Origin: Chryseobacterium sp. LAM-KRS1
GTDB lineage: Bacteria > Bacteroidota > Bacteroidia > Flavobacteriales > Weeksellaceae
NCBI RefSeq assembly: GCF_013184525.1
Contig: NZ_JAAOIZ010000007.1
Location: forward strand, 1 to 64,000
Reading direction: 5' to 3'
Length of the DNA stretch: 64,000 bases
The notes beneath the pieces were generated by a model. It was not told the DNA's origin. It did not search any database and worked only from the letters and a program-made list of their open reading frames with translations. The number at the start of each line of letters is the position of its first letter. The stretch's first letter is position 1. Made by a program: the position numbers and the translations under genes. Shown here one piece after another: positions 7,258 to 18,338 of the stretch.

Positions 7258-10200
7258 CTAAAAGCCTCCGGAGTCCCCAAATGTAAATGTCGCAGACAAT
7301 CCTGCTCTAACTGTAGATAGCGGAAACGCTGTAGAGATTTTATATTTAGAAGTCATCTGCTCGTAGAAAACTCTTAGATTTAAGTTCTCAGAAACGTTGT
7401 AATCCGCAGATAGCTTTATGTTCATCAATCTCTGTCCTCCAGTAACCTGTGAATCATCCAATAGGATATTTGTAATACTGGTTCTACTATCTCTTAATGA
7501 GAAGTCTCCCCTAATATTAAGATCACTTCCCTTTCCTTTACCTCTCTTTCTGGTATCATTTACTCCCAATCGGAAATTACGAATAATATACCCCAATCGA
7601 ACGACATATTCTGTATTGGCATCTTCCGTAAGGGTTTGGTTTACCAATCCTAATAATAGCATTCTATTCCTATTATATTGGATACCGAACTGCATGTTGT
7701 TTCTCATCGTTACGTCAACCCCGATCAGTGGAGAGAACGACTCAACATATCCTACCTGAGAGAAAGTAAATGGATTGATATAGTTATTATTGACATCTAA
7801 TAGACTACCACCTGTTGAAATTGCATTGAAATAATCAATACTTGACTGTATTCCTGTCGCAGTATAGGTAGCATTATAACTATGTAAAATATCAAACTTA
7901 GAGAATTGCCCATTGATGATTGGTACATTTCTTAAACCAGAATAAGTAACTTTCCAATTGGGTATAGGCAAGCCCGCTTTTTTGGCGTCGCCAATTCCTT
8001 TAGGTGATTTTCCTTCAACAGCTGCTCTGAATGCGGGAATTAAAACATACGCGTTTGCAATACCATATCCTTTAGTAAATCCATCGTTTCCTATCGTAGA
8101 GATATCCCCTATTTGCTGAGAAATGGCTCTGGCATTCTGTCTGATCGATTGATATACCGCTGCACCATCTTTGAAAGAAGTTTTTAAAAGTATTACTGAA
8201 TTAGAATAGGTAATCAGATCATTTGCAAAAGTATAATCATGATTAGTCCTACCCAGATTCAGTCTATTATTGAACCCTGATTGAGAAAAATTCCTATTAT
8301 AATTATGTAATACACTTACATCTACCCTCAGGTCATTCATTGGTACAACCTGCAAGTTAGCCCTTAGTTCTCTGGTTGACATTCTTACATAAGGGTCTGT
8401 CATATATTCAGAATCACTAATCCAGCCATTTTCCAAAACTGTTCTTCGGATATCAGCCTGTGAGCCCAATAAAAAGCCAATAGTAGGTCCACCCAATGTC
8501 TGTCCATATCCATACCAATTTGGCGCGGAAAGTAAACCTGGCAACACCGTTCCGTTATTTTCTGAATAATTCACATCTAGCTGTTTGAACGATGTAAGCA
8601 TAAAGGCTGCACTCTGTAAAACAGTCAGCTTGTTTTTAAATTTATAGTTTTTAAACTTATATCTTTTCTTTTCCCACTGCTGTGTGTATACATTATTTAG
8701 TGAGTCAATTTCCTGTTTACGTTTTGAAAGCTTGGTCGCTATATTTTTGAAATATTTGAACTGTCCGAAGAATTTTGGAAAATCAGCTGTCGCAGTAGCC
8801 TGAATAACATTTGTATTTTGACCAATAGATCCTAAACTTCCTTGTGGATTGTACAATAAAGCTGTAGATCTGGCATTCCAGTTATAAGTAAATCCATAGC
8901 CCAACTCTGCATCAATAAAATCAAGATATGGTAAATATTGGAACGGAAGTTTGTAATTCAATTGTACCCTGTGGTTATACAAGACGGGTCTTCCCGATCT
9001 GAATACATTTCCAAAAATGGAAGAATTATCCATTGTGTTTACATCTACATTATCGTTCAATGTTCTTGTTGCAGAGTTGATTTCCAGTTTTAAGGACTTG
9101 GTAAAATTAAACCCTAAACCATATTGCCATCCAAAATAAAAGTTCCTGTTTCTTATCGCCTGAGACTCATCATTGAAGTTACCATTGATTATAGCATCTA
9201 CACTTCTGAATTCAAGTTCATTATAATTCCTGTCAATTTCGGTTCTGAAAGAGAATCTTGTAGGTATAGGATTTAAATTAAATTCTTTGATCCATCTCAG
9301 ATATTTAGTAGACTTAGCCGTATCACTTATCATTTTATTGAACGGCTTAATAACCCAAGGTTTAAAAGTATAATTATAATCTATATAACCTCTGAGGTAC
9401 TGCCTGTAGTTTTTCTTTGTATAAATATCCCTGAAGAAATCATCATTATAAACAGCCGTAACTGATATGTTTTCCACATCATAGAATTTAGGCTTCTTAT
9501 TAGGATTTACACGTTCTTTATGCATATTGACAACTCCTAAACTTCTCTGTTGGGTATACGTTCTTGCCACTTTTTTCAATTGCTCTCTATTTGGCGCCTT
9601 TTTAAACTCAACGTCTGTATCTAAAGGGTTATACTTTGGATCTTCAATTGTTTGAGAATAAGAGTAATTAACTGGAATTTTAACCCCGGTCTTTTCTGGT
9701 AGAAATTTATCTAAGTTTACCGCCGTATTAATACTGAATGCTGATTGTGTAGACTGATTTCTTTCTGCCGGTTTAGAATCTATATTCCCAAATCCGACAG
9801 ATGTATAAGATGCACTTGTATTAACAACCGCAAAATCTCCAAGGTTAAAATTTAAACTTGCATTTCCTGCATATCCTCCCTGATTGTCTATTTCAGAAAG
9901 TCGGATTTCATTTACCCACAGTACTCTGTCAAAAGTTGTACCCCGCACAGCATCTGCATTCCTTATCCCAATAACAATAGTTGTAATATTTCCTAAACTT
10001 GGTCGTCCCTTAATGTAGATATTCTTCAATTTATCAGCCTGACCAAATACAGGATCTAGAATTCTTTTGGAAATATCGTTCGGTGAACTTTTATCTCTTC
10101 TGATCTTGGCATCCACAAAATTCTGAATTTCCAAATCAACATCATTTTCCATAGGCCATATCTCCATTGGAGTAGTAGCAGTACTTGGTGTTAGCTTCAT

Positions 10201-13200
10201 AGATGCCTCGTATTCGTAATAGTTGTCCGCAGCGTCACTTCCAAAACGAATAAAAAATTTAGTTTTCGGATCCATAAATCCAATATTAGGATCCCTTTTA
10301 CCAGGATCTTCAGCATGTACAAAGAGTTTCAATTTCTTATACCTCCTCATGTCTAAGGTCGTATTCTTAAATACCCCTCTTGACTCACTTTGTGGAAGTT
10401 CTTTTACTTTTAGATACAAAGAACTTTCATTCTGTCTCTGCACACCGGCATTTCCACTTAATATTTGCCGATCAATTCCCGGAGGTAAAACATACGGAGG
10501 TTGATTAAGTGCATTTTCTTCAATATTTACACTTCCTATTTCAAATTTTGCCAACTCAGTCTCAGAAACATTTATAGTACCTTCATTTGTTGCAGGATCT
10601 GCCGTCCCATTTGCCCCTGTAATAGCTGTGTTTTTAGGATATTTTCTCCAGTCTGATCTTACTAAATCAAAGGTTCCAAATCTCAGTGTGGAAGTCTTAT
10701 CAAATCCGGTCAATAACATTCTTGCAAATCGTACATTATTTAAAACTCCCGGATCATGATCCCCAGCATCCATTACATATGAAGAAACAGGAATCCTGAA
10801 TAAGTACCATTTCACCGGAGCGGTCTGTCCATTTTGAAACTGTGCCTGAACAGTTTTCATATCAACAATATTATTTTGTCCTAAAACTAAACTTTGCTGG
10901 TCCAGTTTAATCTGGTATTCGTTATAGTTTTCACTTTGATCAAGATTGTAATCTTTATTAATATCTTCAGCATCAGGAGTCTGAGATGCTACCTCGAGTG
11001 AATTGCTTTGTGAGTTTCCTTCTGGTCCTCTGAAATATTTGTATCTCTGAACCAAAGATGAAGCCTGCGTTCCTGTAAATTTTGCTGATAGATAAAACAC
11101 AAAATCATCTACTGCAGGGTCAGCAAGGTTCGTCACTGGATTGGTGAATGTGTTTCCGAACCTCATGGCTTCCTGATCCGAAGTCAAACCATCATATCCG
11201 GCATCCTGCGCTGTTCTCTCTTGTCCTTCACTTGAAAAGGCATAAAGGATAGGAGGTTGCTTTGGCTGAATTCCCCAGTTTGAGCTTGTTGTTACAGAAG
11301 GTGTGGATGGTGTTGGTAATCCATTTTCATATTGCATATACCCATCCTTTAAAATATCTTCAGACACATTACCTAAATGAAGTAGTAACTTCGGATCCAC
11401 ACCCAGGGTGTTTCCGTCAGCATACGGATCCATCATCCAGAATTCTACATATTCGATATTGGAGTTTACAAAATTGGATACACTGATAGGTCTCATCATC
11501 CCCGACCATCTTTGCTGAGTAGTTTCATTATTAGGATTTACATTATAAGGCCCTTTTTCTGCTGGATAATAAGAGATATCCATAGTATTTAAAAAGGTCT
11601 GTTCACCAGCAACAAAATCCCTGTTATTGTAGATCTCTGAGTATTGTACTCGTCTAGAAGCATGATTAGATACGGACTGAGGTGTAATTCCTGCGGGAGC
11701 CCTTCCTCCAATTCCCCAAAATCTCGGATCAATTGTATACCAGGATAAGAGTCCTCTTCCATATCCATTAGTAATGTCATTACCTGCCCCTGCTCCCTGA
11801 AATACTCCTCCTGATTTTTCCGGTTTTGAGGCTAAACTCCAGGCAGCTGGTTCTTTTAATGATATTTTGGATGTTGTTTGCTCAAAATCATCAATATAAG
11901 ACTGATCATTTGTTCCTTTATTCAATCCAGGAAGCAAATAAGCACCTTCCATTTTAAAGTTTAGATTAGATGGAGCTTCAGTCTTCACCATCGGAATTTT
12001 ATTGGTCAATCTTGTCAGGAATGGAACCTGATTGTTGTACATCAAATTGATGCCGGCCATAGTGTTATTTACTGCCTCCTGTCCATAATTTACCTTTTGA
12101 GTGAGCGGAGACTCAGAATAATTGACAACAGTTGCTCCTAAGATAAAATTCTCATTAAATCTTCTTTCTAAATTTAATCCTAAAAATCTTTTTCTCTGTG
12201 TATTAAAAGTTAACTGGTTTTCCAGTGAGATGTTAATTGCCTGACCAGATTGTTTTACATTCTCATTGATAATTGTAACCGTTCCCAGCATATAATCTAC
12301 GGTATAATCAATCCCTTCGGTTAACTGTACTCCATTCGCAGAAACTTTTACGGAACCTTGTGGCACATTGACCGCTCCCAAAGAAATCCCCTGTCCTGTA
12401 GTTCCTTTGTAACGTCCCTCTAAAGTGTACCGTTTAGGAACATAGGTTGCAAATTGTTTTTGCTGGTTATAAATATCTGTTTGCACATAGGTAGGATCAC
12501 TACTTCCAAGTACATTGCTCATATAGCTTCCGAACGGCTGTGTTTTCGTAAAGATGATCTTTCCTGTTTCCGGCCTTATGGTTATTCCATTGACAAAATC
12601 AAAAAGGCCGTCACCTGTTCCTCCACCACTATTATTTTGTATATCGCCGTTCATATTCAAACGGTCCCAGTTTAAGAGTTTCAATAAATTAGTGTCTTTA
12701 ACACTTGTGTTAGGAAGATAATTAACCTTACCTCCTGTCTGGGCATCTCTATAAAGAACATTCAATATAAATCCATCCTGGCTTATCTGTCCTGCGTCTA
12801 AAGCATAAATATTCTTCATCATCAGAGGCCACATCGGAGACGAAACATCAATTTTCGTTGATCTCAGGACTTTTGTAATCAGTACAGGACTTTCTTCAGA
12901 AAATTCCCCAACTTTATATACTTTATTTGTTCCATCCGTATATGAATAAGATACCGCTAAAATCTGATTATCATTCAATTTTTGATTTAGCGAGATATAT
13001 CCTAGCTGTGGCTGTAATGTATATTCACTGGCATTTAGCCTTCTCGCTTTTTTATTAAAAATATAATGAACATTATTATTATAAGTCTCTGTACCTCCGG
13101 TTGCAACAGGCAGTGATTGTCCCTGTATCAGGTCTGCATAGTTTACACCTGCATCACGTGGTATAGGTCCCATTGTGGTGGAAACTGTCTGGTAAAGATT

Positions 13201-14337
13201 ATTATTAGGGTTGTCTGGTAGTGATCCACCCATATCTCCCAGGTCCCTGATACCAACAATGCTCTTTTGAGCCGCCAGATTACTGTTGCCCTGATCTAAA
13301 ACATATACTTCAAGCCTTGTAATATTAACTCTGGAGTTGATCTGCGGATAATTAGCCAAGGCATTATCATAATTATCCAGGAAGTAATGACTTAAAAAGA
13401 AGTGCTGATTATCTTCATAATCAATTGCGTCTATTTTAAAGGTGTTTACAGCACCTCCACCCTGTACAACTATATTTCTTGCTTCTCCCTGCTGTTGAGA
13501 TAAGACTACTGTTCCAAAAGTTTTCCCTAATTGAAACTCAGTCTTCACCCCGAATAACGATTGGGAACCCCTGATTAAACTCGTAGAAAGCGGCATATTT
13601 ACATTACCAAATTCCACCCTTTTAATGATCCTGTCTTCTGAACCTGCTCCGGGTGAATTCACATCTCCAAGCCCTTTAGTCTGCAGGTCTTTCCAGCTTC
13701 CTTTAGACTGCCAGACTAAATTCATCCTGTTTTCAAATGCAAAACCACTTTGAGTATCATAGTTGGCCTTGAGCTGCAAATTTTCTCCTACTTTACCCAG
13801 TAAACCGAGCTGAATTCTCTGATTGATATCAAAGGTAAAACTGGTTCTGTTTTGCGGTAAGATTAAAGGGTTATCAATCTTTTGATACAATCCTGCAAAG
13901 TCAAAGGAAGCAAATCCTGTAGGGATAATTTCTATTTTATTGCTTCCGAAAATTGTTTCAAAAAGTTTATTTCGGATAGTTAATGCCGGAATTAATCCTC
14001 TTCTCTGTGCATCGCTTTTATCTTTTCTGAAGAGTAGATTATACTTATCCGATTTATCTTTGTAATAAGCCTTGGTCTGGCTTGCCATCATGAATTCCTT
14101 ATATTCCTGAGGCGACATTGCAGTCGGCGGTCCGGTTACTGTATTTCCTATTTTCGGATATACATAATACATTCCGGTTTTTATATCGTAAAAGGCTTCA
14201 AATTGAGTAGGATCAGCCAGTTCATAGTCCTTCTTTATAATTGCAGTGTCACGTCTTACCTGTGCAAAGGTAGTTACTGACATACATAAGAACGACAGGA
14301 ACAAAAATATATTGAGATACTTATTATTTGCCACCAA
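7258..14337 (-). CDS. sprA: SprA, outer-membrane translocon of the type IX secretion system
   Basis: SprA (Sov in Porphyromonas) is the very large outer-membrane barrel through which T9SS substrates leave the cell. The 2359-residue length matches the family (about 2300-2500). A signal peptide ends at about residue 26 (SVTTFAQ). The body is rich in alternating beta-strand segments and Asn/Gly/Tyr-rich turns, and the C-terminus ends in a barrel strand with terminal aromatic residues (SATFTFGDSGGF). It starts 3 bases after the ruvA stop, so the two genes are probably cotranscribed. The T9SS tails of the protease at 1730-5356 and the protein at 46962-48965 make these likely cargo. Confidence 0.95.
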   Translation of the reverse strand: MVANNKYLNIFLFLSFLCMSVTTFAQVRRDTAIIKKDYELADPTQFEAFYDIKTGMYYVYPKIGNTVTGPPTAMSPQEYKEFMMASQTKAYYKDKSDKYNLLFRKDKSDAQRRGLIPALTIRNKLFETIFGSNKIEIIPTGFASFDFAGLYQKIDNPLILPQNRTSFTFDINQRIQLGLLGKVGENLQLKANYDTQSGFAFENRMNLVWQSKGSWKDLQTKGLGDVNSPGAGSEDRIIKRVEFGNVNMPLSTSLIRGSQSLFGVKTEFQLGKTFGTVVLSQQQGEARNIVVQGGGAVNTFKIDAIDYEDNQHFFLSHYFLDNYDNALANYPQINSRVNITRLEVYVLDQGNSNLAAQKSIVGIRDLGDMGGSLPDNPNNNLYQTVSTTMGPIPRDAGVNYADLIQGQSLPVATGGTETYNNNVHYIFNKKARRLNASEYTLQPQLGYISLNQKLNDNQILAVSYSYTDGTNKVYKVGEFSEESPVLITKVLRSTKIDVSSPMWPLMMKNIYALDAGQISQDGFILNVLYRDAQTGGKVNYLPNTSVKDTNLLKLLNWDRLNMNGDIQNNSGGGTGDGLFDFVNGITIRPETGKIIFTKTQPFGSYMSNVLGSSDPTYVQTDIYNQQKQFATYVPKRYTLEGRYKGTTGQGISLGAVNVPQGSVKVSANGVQLTEGIDYTVDYMLGTVTIINENVKQSGQAINISLENQLTFNTQRKRFLGLNLERRFNENFILGATVVNYSESPLTQKVNYGQEAVNNTMAGINLMYNNQVPFLTRLTNKIPMVKTEAPSNLNFKMEGAYLLPGLNKGTNDQSYIDDFEQTTSKISLKEPAAWSLASKPEKSGGVFQGAGAGNDITNGYGRGLLSWYTIDPRFWGIGGRAPAGITPQSVSNHASRRVQYSEIYNNRDFVAGEQTFLNTMDISYYPAEKGPYNVNPNNETTQQRWSGMMRPISVSNFVNSNIEYVEFWMMDPYADGNTLGVDPKLLLHLGNVSEDILKDGYMQYENGLPTPSTPSVTTSSNWGIQPKQPPILYAFSSEGQERTAQDAGYDGLTSDQEAMRFGNTFTNPVTNLADPAVDDFVFYLSAKFTGTQASSLVQRYKYFRGPEGNSQSNSLEVASQTPDAEDINKDYNLDQSENYNEYQIKLDQQSLVLGQNNIVDMKTVQAQFQNGQTAPVKWYLFRIPVSSYVMDAGDHDPGVLNNVRFARMLLTGFDKTSTLRFGTFDLVRSDWRKYPKNTAITGANGTADPATNEGTINVSETELAKFEIGSVNIEENALNQPPYVLPPGIDRQILSGNAGVQRQNESSLYLKVKELPQSESRGVFKNTTLDMRRYKKLKLFVHAEDPGKRDPNIGFMDPKTKFFIRFGSDAADNYYEYEASMKLTPSTATTPMEIWPMENDVDLEIQNFVDAKIRRDKSSPNDISKRILDPVFGQADKLKNIYIKGRPSLGNITTIVIGIRNADAVRGTTFDRVLWVNEIRLSEIDNQGGYAGNASLNFNLGDFAVVNTSASYTSVGFGNIDSKPAERNQSTQSAFSINTAVNLDKFLPEKTGVKIPVNYSYSQTIEDPKYNPLDTDVEFKKAPNREQLKKVARTYTQQRSLGVVNMHKERVNPNKKPKFYDVENISVTAVYNDDFFRDIYTKKNYRQYLRGYIDYNYTFKPWVIKPFNKMISDTAKSTKYLRWIKEFNLNPIPTRFSFRTEIDRNYNELEFRSVDAIINGNFNDESQAIRNRNFYFGWQYGLGFNFTKSLKLEINSATRTLNDNVDVNTMDNSSIFGNVFRSGRPVLYNHRVQLNYKLPFQYLPYLDFIDAELGYGFTYNWNARSTALLYNPQGSLGSIGQNTNVIQATATADFPKFFGQFKYFKNIATKLSKRKQEIDSLNNVYTQQWEKKRYKFKNYKFKNKLTVLQSAAFMLTSFKQLDVNYSENNGTVLPGLLSAPNWYGYGQTLGGPTIGFLLGSQADIRRTVLENGWISDSEYMTDPYVRMSTRELRANLQVVPMNDLRVDVSVLHNYNRNFSQSGFNNRLNLGRTNHDYTFANDLITYSNSVILLKTSFKDGAAVYQSIRQNARAISQQIGDISTIGNDGFTKGYGIANAYVLIPAFRAAVEGKSPKGIGDAKKAGLPIPNWKVTYSGLRNVPIINGQFSKFDILHSYNATYTATGIQSSIDYFNAISTGGSLLDVNNNYINPFTFSQVGYVESFSPLIGVDVTMRNNMQFGIQYNRNRMLLLGLVNQTLTEDANTEYVVRLGYIIRNFRLGVNDTRKRGKGKGSDLNIRGDFSLRDSRTSITNILLDDSQVTGGQRLMNIKLSADYNVSENLNLRVFYEQMTSKYKISTAFPLSTVRAGLSATFTFGDSGGF

Positions 14338-14340
14338 ATG

Positions 14341-14925
14341 TTAAAGGTTTTTTAAAATTTGTTTTACCAATTCTTCTACCGAAATGCTTGGATTTTGTTT
14401 CATCATGCGGTCGGCGATTTTTTCGCTCATGCGTTTAGGAATTCCTAAAACTTCTAATGCAGATAACGATTCTTCCTTGATTTTATTATTCACCTGTGTA
14501 GAAATATTTTCCTCGAGACCATTGAATTTTTGGACTTTATCTTTCAAATCCACAATGATTCTTTCTGCTGTTTTAGCGCCAATACCCTTGGCTTTTTGAA
14601 TGAGGGCACTGTTTCTCGAAAGTATAGCTGTGGCAATCTCATCAAGGCTTAAAGTAGATAGTAAAATAAGTGCTGAAACCGCTCCTACACCATTAACACT
14701 TATTAACAAATTAAACATCTCTTTTTCTAAACGACTGTTAAAGCCAAACAACAAATGAGCATCTTCACGAATGATTTGCTGGATGAATAAAAAAGTCTCT
14801 TTATTAAGAGTAAGAGTTTGCGAGGTCATTAAACTAATACCTGTATAATAACCAACTCCATTAACGTTGATTACAGCATAAGTTGGCGTAAGTTCTTGAA
14901 CAATGCCTTGTAAAGAAAATATCAT
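14341..14925 (-). CDS. ruvA: Holliday junction branch migration protein RuvA
   Basis: RuvA binds four-way DNA junctions as a tetramer and loads the RuvB motor for branch migration. The 194 residues have the N-terminal OB-fold (about 1-63, with LIQQIIREDAHLLFGF), two helix-hairpin-helix units (VNGVGAVSALILLSTL and AKGIGAKTAERIIVDLKDK), and a C-terminal RuvB-contacting domain (about 145-194). A -7-like TATATTTG lies at 14945-14952 upstream. Pairing of ruvA with sprA is often seen in Flavobacteriia. Confidence 0.97.
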   Translation of the reverse strand: MIFSLQGIVQELTPTYAVINVNGVGYYTGISLMTSQTLTLNKETFLFIQQIIREDAHLLFGFNSRLEKEMFNLLISVNGVGAVSALILLSTLSLDEIATAILSRNSALIQKAKGIGAKTAERIIVDLKDKVQKFNGLEENISTQVNNKIKEESLSALEVLGIPKRMSEKIADRMMKQNPSISVEELVKQILKNL

Positions 14926-15043
14926 TATTAATTTTTAAAACTCCCAAATATAGTAATTTAAACTAATTAATGTTTTCATTTCACGCACGAATGATTTTTA
15001 ACTTAATTTTTGAGGTGATACTCAACCATTTGGTTGAAAAACA

Positions 15044-15068
15044 AAAAACTCCAAAATTTGGAGTTTTT
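15044..15068 (-). terminator. Terminator after maeB
   Basis: An inverted repeat (AAAAACTCCAAA...TTTGGAGTTTTT) lies about 32 bases past the maeB stop codon. Its core is the 7-bp arm pair at 49-55/57-63 of this block (15049-15055 and 15057-15063), flanked by A and T tracts. It could terminate transcription in either direction. Confidence 0.65.
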
Positions 15069-15099
15069 AAATATTTAATCGAAGAATTTTTTAAAGAAA

Positions 15100-17388
15100 C
15101 TATTTTTTAGCTTCTCTTCTCTGGGCATCAAGAACCGCCACTGTTGCAAGATTTACAATTTCATCTACACTTGAACGCATTTGTAAAACATGCACAGGTT
15201 GTTTTAATCCCATAAGAATAGGTCCAATCACTTGGGCAACTTTCATCCCTCTGATAATTTTATAAGATAAATTAGCACTTTCAAGATTAGGGAATATAAA
15301 TGTATTTGCCGGAGTTTCTCCTAATTTTGAAAATGGATAATCACTAAGGTGATCCGCATTCATAGCAAAATCAGGTTGAATTTCACCATCTACAATCATT
15401 TTAGGATACTTTTCATGTAAAATACTTACTGCTTTTGCAACTTTTTTAGAAGTTTCAGAGATCGCAGCAAAATTCTCGAATCCAAGCATTGCAATTCTTG
15501 GTTCAATAGCAAAAGATTTAATAGTAATCTCCGCCATTCTTGCAATATTTACAAGATCTTCCGAAGTAGGATTATTATTAATAGATGTATCAGCAAAGAA
15601 AATCGGTTTCTTTTCAGAAAGGATCATCATCATTGCTGCCACTTTATCTACTCCTTTTTCTTTTTCAATAATCTCTAAAACAGGACGTAAAACGGATGCA
15701 TAATTTTTAGAAAAACCTACAATCAGCGCATCTGTATCGCCATGCTTCAACATTAAAGGACCAAAGTAATCCCTTTGACGCACAAACCTTTTAGCCTTGT
15801 ATTCATTCATTCCTTTTCTTTGACGAAGTTTCCAAAGCGTTTCTCTATATTTTTTCCTGTTTTCTTCCTGATCATCATCATTCGGATCAATAATCGGTAC
15901 ATCCAGATTAATTCCGTAACGTTCCATTTGCTCCTTGATGTATTTCTTTTCGCCCAACAAACTTGGATAAGCAATTCCTTCTTCATAAAGAATCTGAGCC
16001 GCCTTCAATACGTTGTATTCTTCTGCATTTCCTAAGGTCACCCTTTTTGGATTGGATTTCGCACGGCTTTGCATCATCCTTACCAATTTTTCATCTCTTC
16101 CCATTCTATCAAGAAGCTGATGTTCATACTCTTCAAAATCAGAAATAACTCTACCAGCAACTCCACTTTCAATAGCTGCTTTTGCCACAGCACTGGAAAC
16201 CCTGGTAATTAACCTGTTATCAAATGGTTTTGGAATAAAATACTCTCTACCGAACTGAAGGTTTTGAAGATTATAAGCCAAAATAACAGCTTCAGGAACT
16301 GGTTCTTTTGCCAAATCTGCAATTGCATGAACAGCTGCAAGCTTCATTTCTTCATTAATTCCTTTCGCCTGTACATCAAGTGCACCACGGAAGATGTAAG
16401 GAAAACCAAGTACGTTATTAACCTGATTAGGAAAATCACTTCTACCGGTTGCCATAATTACATCCTTACGTGTTTCAATAGCAATGTCATAAGCAATCTC
16501 AGGATCAGGATTTGCCAATGCAAAAACAATAGGATTTTCATTCATACTGTTGAGCATTTCCGGGGTCATTACATTTCCTTTAGATAACCCGACAAAGACA
16601 TCAGATCCTTTTACAGCATCTTCCAGACTCTCAATATCAGTCTGAGCGATAAAATCTAGTTTTTCAGGAGTCAGGTTTTCTCTCTTATGATTGATAACTC
16701 CCTTACTGTCGCACATTAAAACATTTTCTTTCCTGAGGCCTAATGAAATATACAGTTTAGTGCAAGCAATAGCCGCAGCACCGGCACCATTTACCACCAT
16801 TTTTACGTCCTCAATATTTTTATTGGCAATCTGTAAAGAATTAATCAGTGCAGCAGCAGAGATAATAGCCGTCCCATGTTGGTCATCATGCATCAACGGA
16901 ATATCCAATTCCTCCTTTAATCTCTGTTCAATATAGAATGCTTCAGGAGCTTTTATATCTTCAAGGTTAATTCCTCCAAAAGTTGGAGCAATCCCTTTTA
17001 CAATCTGAATAAATTTATCAGGATCTTTCTCATTGATCTCAATATCAAAAACATTGATATCAGCAAAAATTTTAAATAACAGCCCTTTTCCTTCCATTAC
17101 AGGCTTCGATGCTTCCGGTCCAATGTCACCTAATCCTAAAACAGCTGTACCATTAGAAATTACAGCTACAAGATTACCTTTTCCGGTATAATCATAAACA
17201 GTCTCCGGCTTTTCGTGAATCTCCATACAAGGAACAGCCACTCCGGGAGAATATGCCAAAGACAAATCTCTTTGAGAAGAGTGGGGTTTGGAAGGGATCA
17301 CCTCGATCTTCCCTTTGGGTTCAGCTTTGTGGTAATCTAATGCGGCTTGATTAAAGTTCTTTTCGTCGCGATGGATTTTATTTGACAT
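15100..17388 (-). CDS. maeB: NADP-dependent malic enzyme with phosphotransacetylase-like domain
   Basis: This enzyme oxidatively decarboxylates malate to pyruvate with NADP, supplying NADPH and linking the TCA cycle to pyruvate. The 762-residue length fits the MaeB class. The malic enzyme N-terminal domain is at about 15-150 (LAYSPGVAVPC). The NAD(P)-binding domain is at about 160-400 (VVNGAGAAAIAC, FALANPDPEI). A C-terminal phosphotransacetylase-like domain lies at about 430-755 and is regulatory in known homologues. It lies 13 bases downstream of the BadF-type kinase gene, so the two may be cotranscribed. Confidence 0.95.
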   Translation of the reverse strand: MSNKIHRDEKNFNQAALDYHKAEPKGKIEVIPSKPHSSQRDLSLAYSPGVAVPCMEIHEKPETVYDYTGKGNLVAVISNGTAVLGLGDIGPEASKPVMEGKGLLFKIFADINVFDIEINEKDPDKFIQIVKGIAPTFGGINLEDIKAPEAFYIEQRLKEELDIPLMHDDQHGTAIISAAALINSLQIANKNIEDVKMVVNGAGAAAIACTKLYISLGLRKENVLMCDSKGVINHKRENLTPEKLDFIAQTDIESLEDAVKGSDVFVGLSKGNVMTPEMLNSMNENPIVFALANPDPEIAYDIAIETRKDVIMATGRSDFPNQVNNVLGFPYIFRGALDVQAKGINEEMKLAAVHAIADLAKEPVPEAVILAYNLQNLQFGREYFIPKPFDNRLITRVSSAVAKAAIESGVAGRVISDFEEYEHQLLDRMGRDEKLVRMMQSRAKSNPKRVTLGNAEEYNVLKAAQILYEEGIAYPSLLGEKKYIKEQMERYGINLDVPIIDPNDDDQEENRKKYRETLWKLRQRKGMNEYKAKRFVRQRDYFGPLMLKHGDTDALIVGFSKNYASVLRPVLEIIEKEKGVDKVAAMMMILSEKKPIFFADTSINNNPTSEDLVNIARMAEITIKSFAIEPRIAMLGFENFAAISETSKKVAKAVSILHEKYPKMIVDGEIQPDFAMNADHLSDYPFSKLGETPANTFIFPNLESANLSYKIIRGMKVAQVIGPILMGLKQPVHVLQMRSSVDEIVNLATVAVLDAQRREAKK

Positions 17389-17401
17389 AGAGTGTATTTT
17401 T

Positions 17402-18253
17402 TTATAGTATATATTTAATATGGTAATTTACTAAACTTTCAATCGGTTTTTGTACAATATTACCAATGTTTAAATTAAGTTCTGCAGCTGCAGAGCGAAG
17501 AATATCTTCATAATAATAAGCAATAGATCCGATAAAGTTAATTTCGGCATCCTTTGATTCTTCATAAGGAAGAACCTGGTATTCAAAGAAATTTCTCATC
17601 TCCTCGAAAACCATTTTTTGAAAGTATGGGTGATCCTTCCGTTCTACAACGAATTTATTGAAATTAGCCAAATAAGCATTTGGCCTTGAGGTATGGTACA
17701 TATTCTTTAATGCCTCCTCAATTGTTAACTGATAGATTTCCTCAAATTCTACATGTAGGTCCTGAGGAAGTTTCTGCATGAAAAAGCGACGTACCAATTG
17801 TTTACCAATTGCACTTCCACTACCTTCATCACCAATAAGAAATCCCAGAGAAGGTAACTTTATTTTTAGATTTTCCCCGTCAAAATAACAAGAATTGGAT
17901 CCCGTTCCCAGAATGCAAACAATAGCAGGCTTCCCAGTATAAGCGGCATACGCAGCAGCCATCAGATCTTCTTTTGCTAAAACATCAGCTTTAGTAAAAA
18001 ATTTACCCAATTCTCTTTCGATAGTCGCACAGTTTTCAGGGATACCACATCCTGAACCATAGAAAAAAACCTTTGTTATTGAGTTTTTAACAGCACTAAG
18101 GTTGATGTTTTTTTCAATTTCGGGTACAATAAGTTCTGCGGCAATATTATTGGGATTAAAACCAATAGTCTCCGTCTTCATAAAGACCTTTTTAAAGTCA
18201 TCTAAAATTACCCAATCACATTTGGTAGAACCGCCATCAACAATAGCAACCAT
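17402..18253 (-). CDS. BadF/BadG-type ATPase, probable N-acetylglucosamine kinase
   Basis: This is a cytoplasmic ASKHA-fold protein of 283 residues. The phosphate 1 motif is IVDGGSTKCDWVILDDF at the N-terminus. The phosphate 2 region is CILGTGSNSCYFDG, followed by LGFLIGDEGSGSAIGK, the motif of the GlcNAc kinase branch of the BadF/BadG/BcrA/BcrD family. The likely reaction is ATP-dependent phosphorylation of an amino sugar such as GlcNAc released from peptidoglycan or chitin. The specific substrate is an inference. A FucP-type sugar transporter lies 1.8 kb away on the other strand. Confidence 0.85.
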   Translation of the reverse strand: MVAIVDGGSTKCDWVILDDFKKVFMKTETIGFNPNNIAAELIVPEIEKNINLSAVKNSITKVFFYGSGCGIPENCATIERELGKFFTKADVLAKEDLMAAAYAAYTGKPAIVCILGTGSNSCYFDGENLKIKLPSLGFLIGDEGSGSAIGKQLVRRFFMQKLPQDLHVEFEEIYQLTIEEALKNMYHTSRPNAYLANFNKFVVERKDHPYFQKMVFEEMRNFFEYQVLPYEESKDAEINFIGSIAYYYEDILRSAAAELNLNIGNIVQKPIESLVNYHIKYIL

Positions 18254-18338
18254 ATATTACATTTTAGTTTAAGGATGCTAAATTATGAATTTTATCTCTA
18301 AATAGCTTCACAAAGAAGCCACAACGTGACTGGTATAA

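Noticed and set aside
7418..7759. Open frame on the plus strand inside sprA (and similar ones at 10223, 11262 and 12454)
   Set aside because: They lie opposite a conserved, full-length SprA coding region, have no recognisable domain and no promoter.
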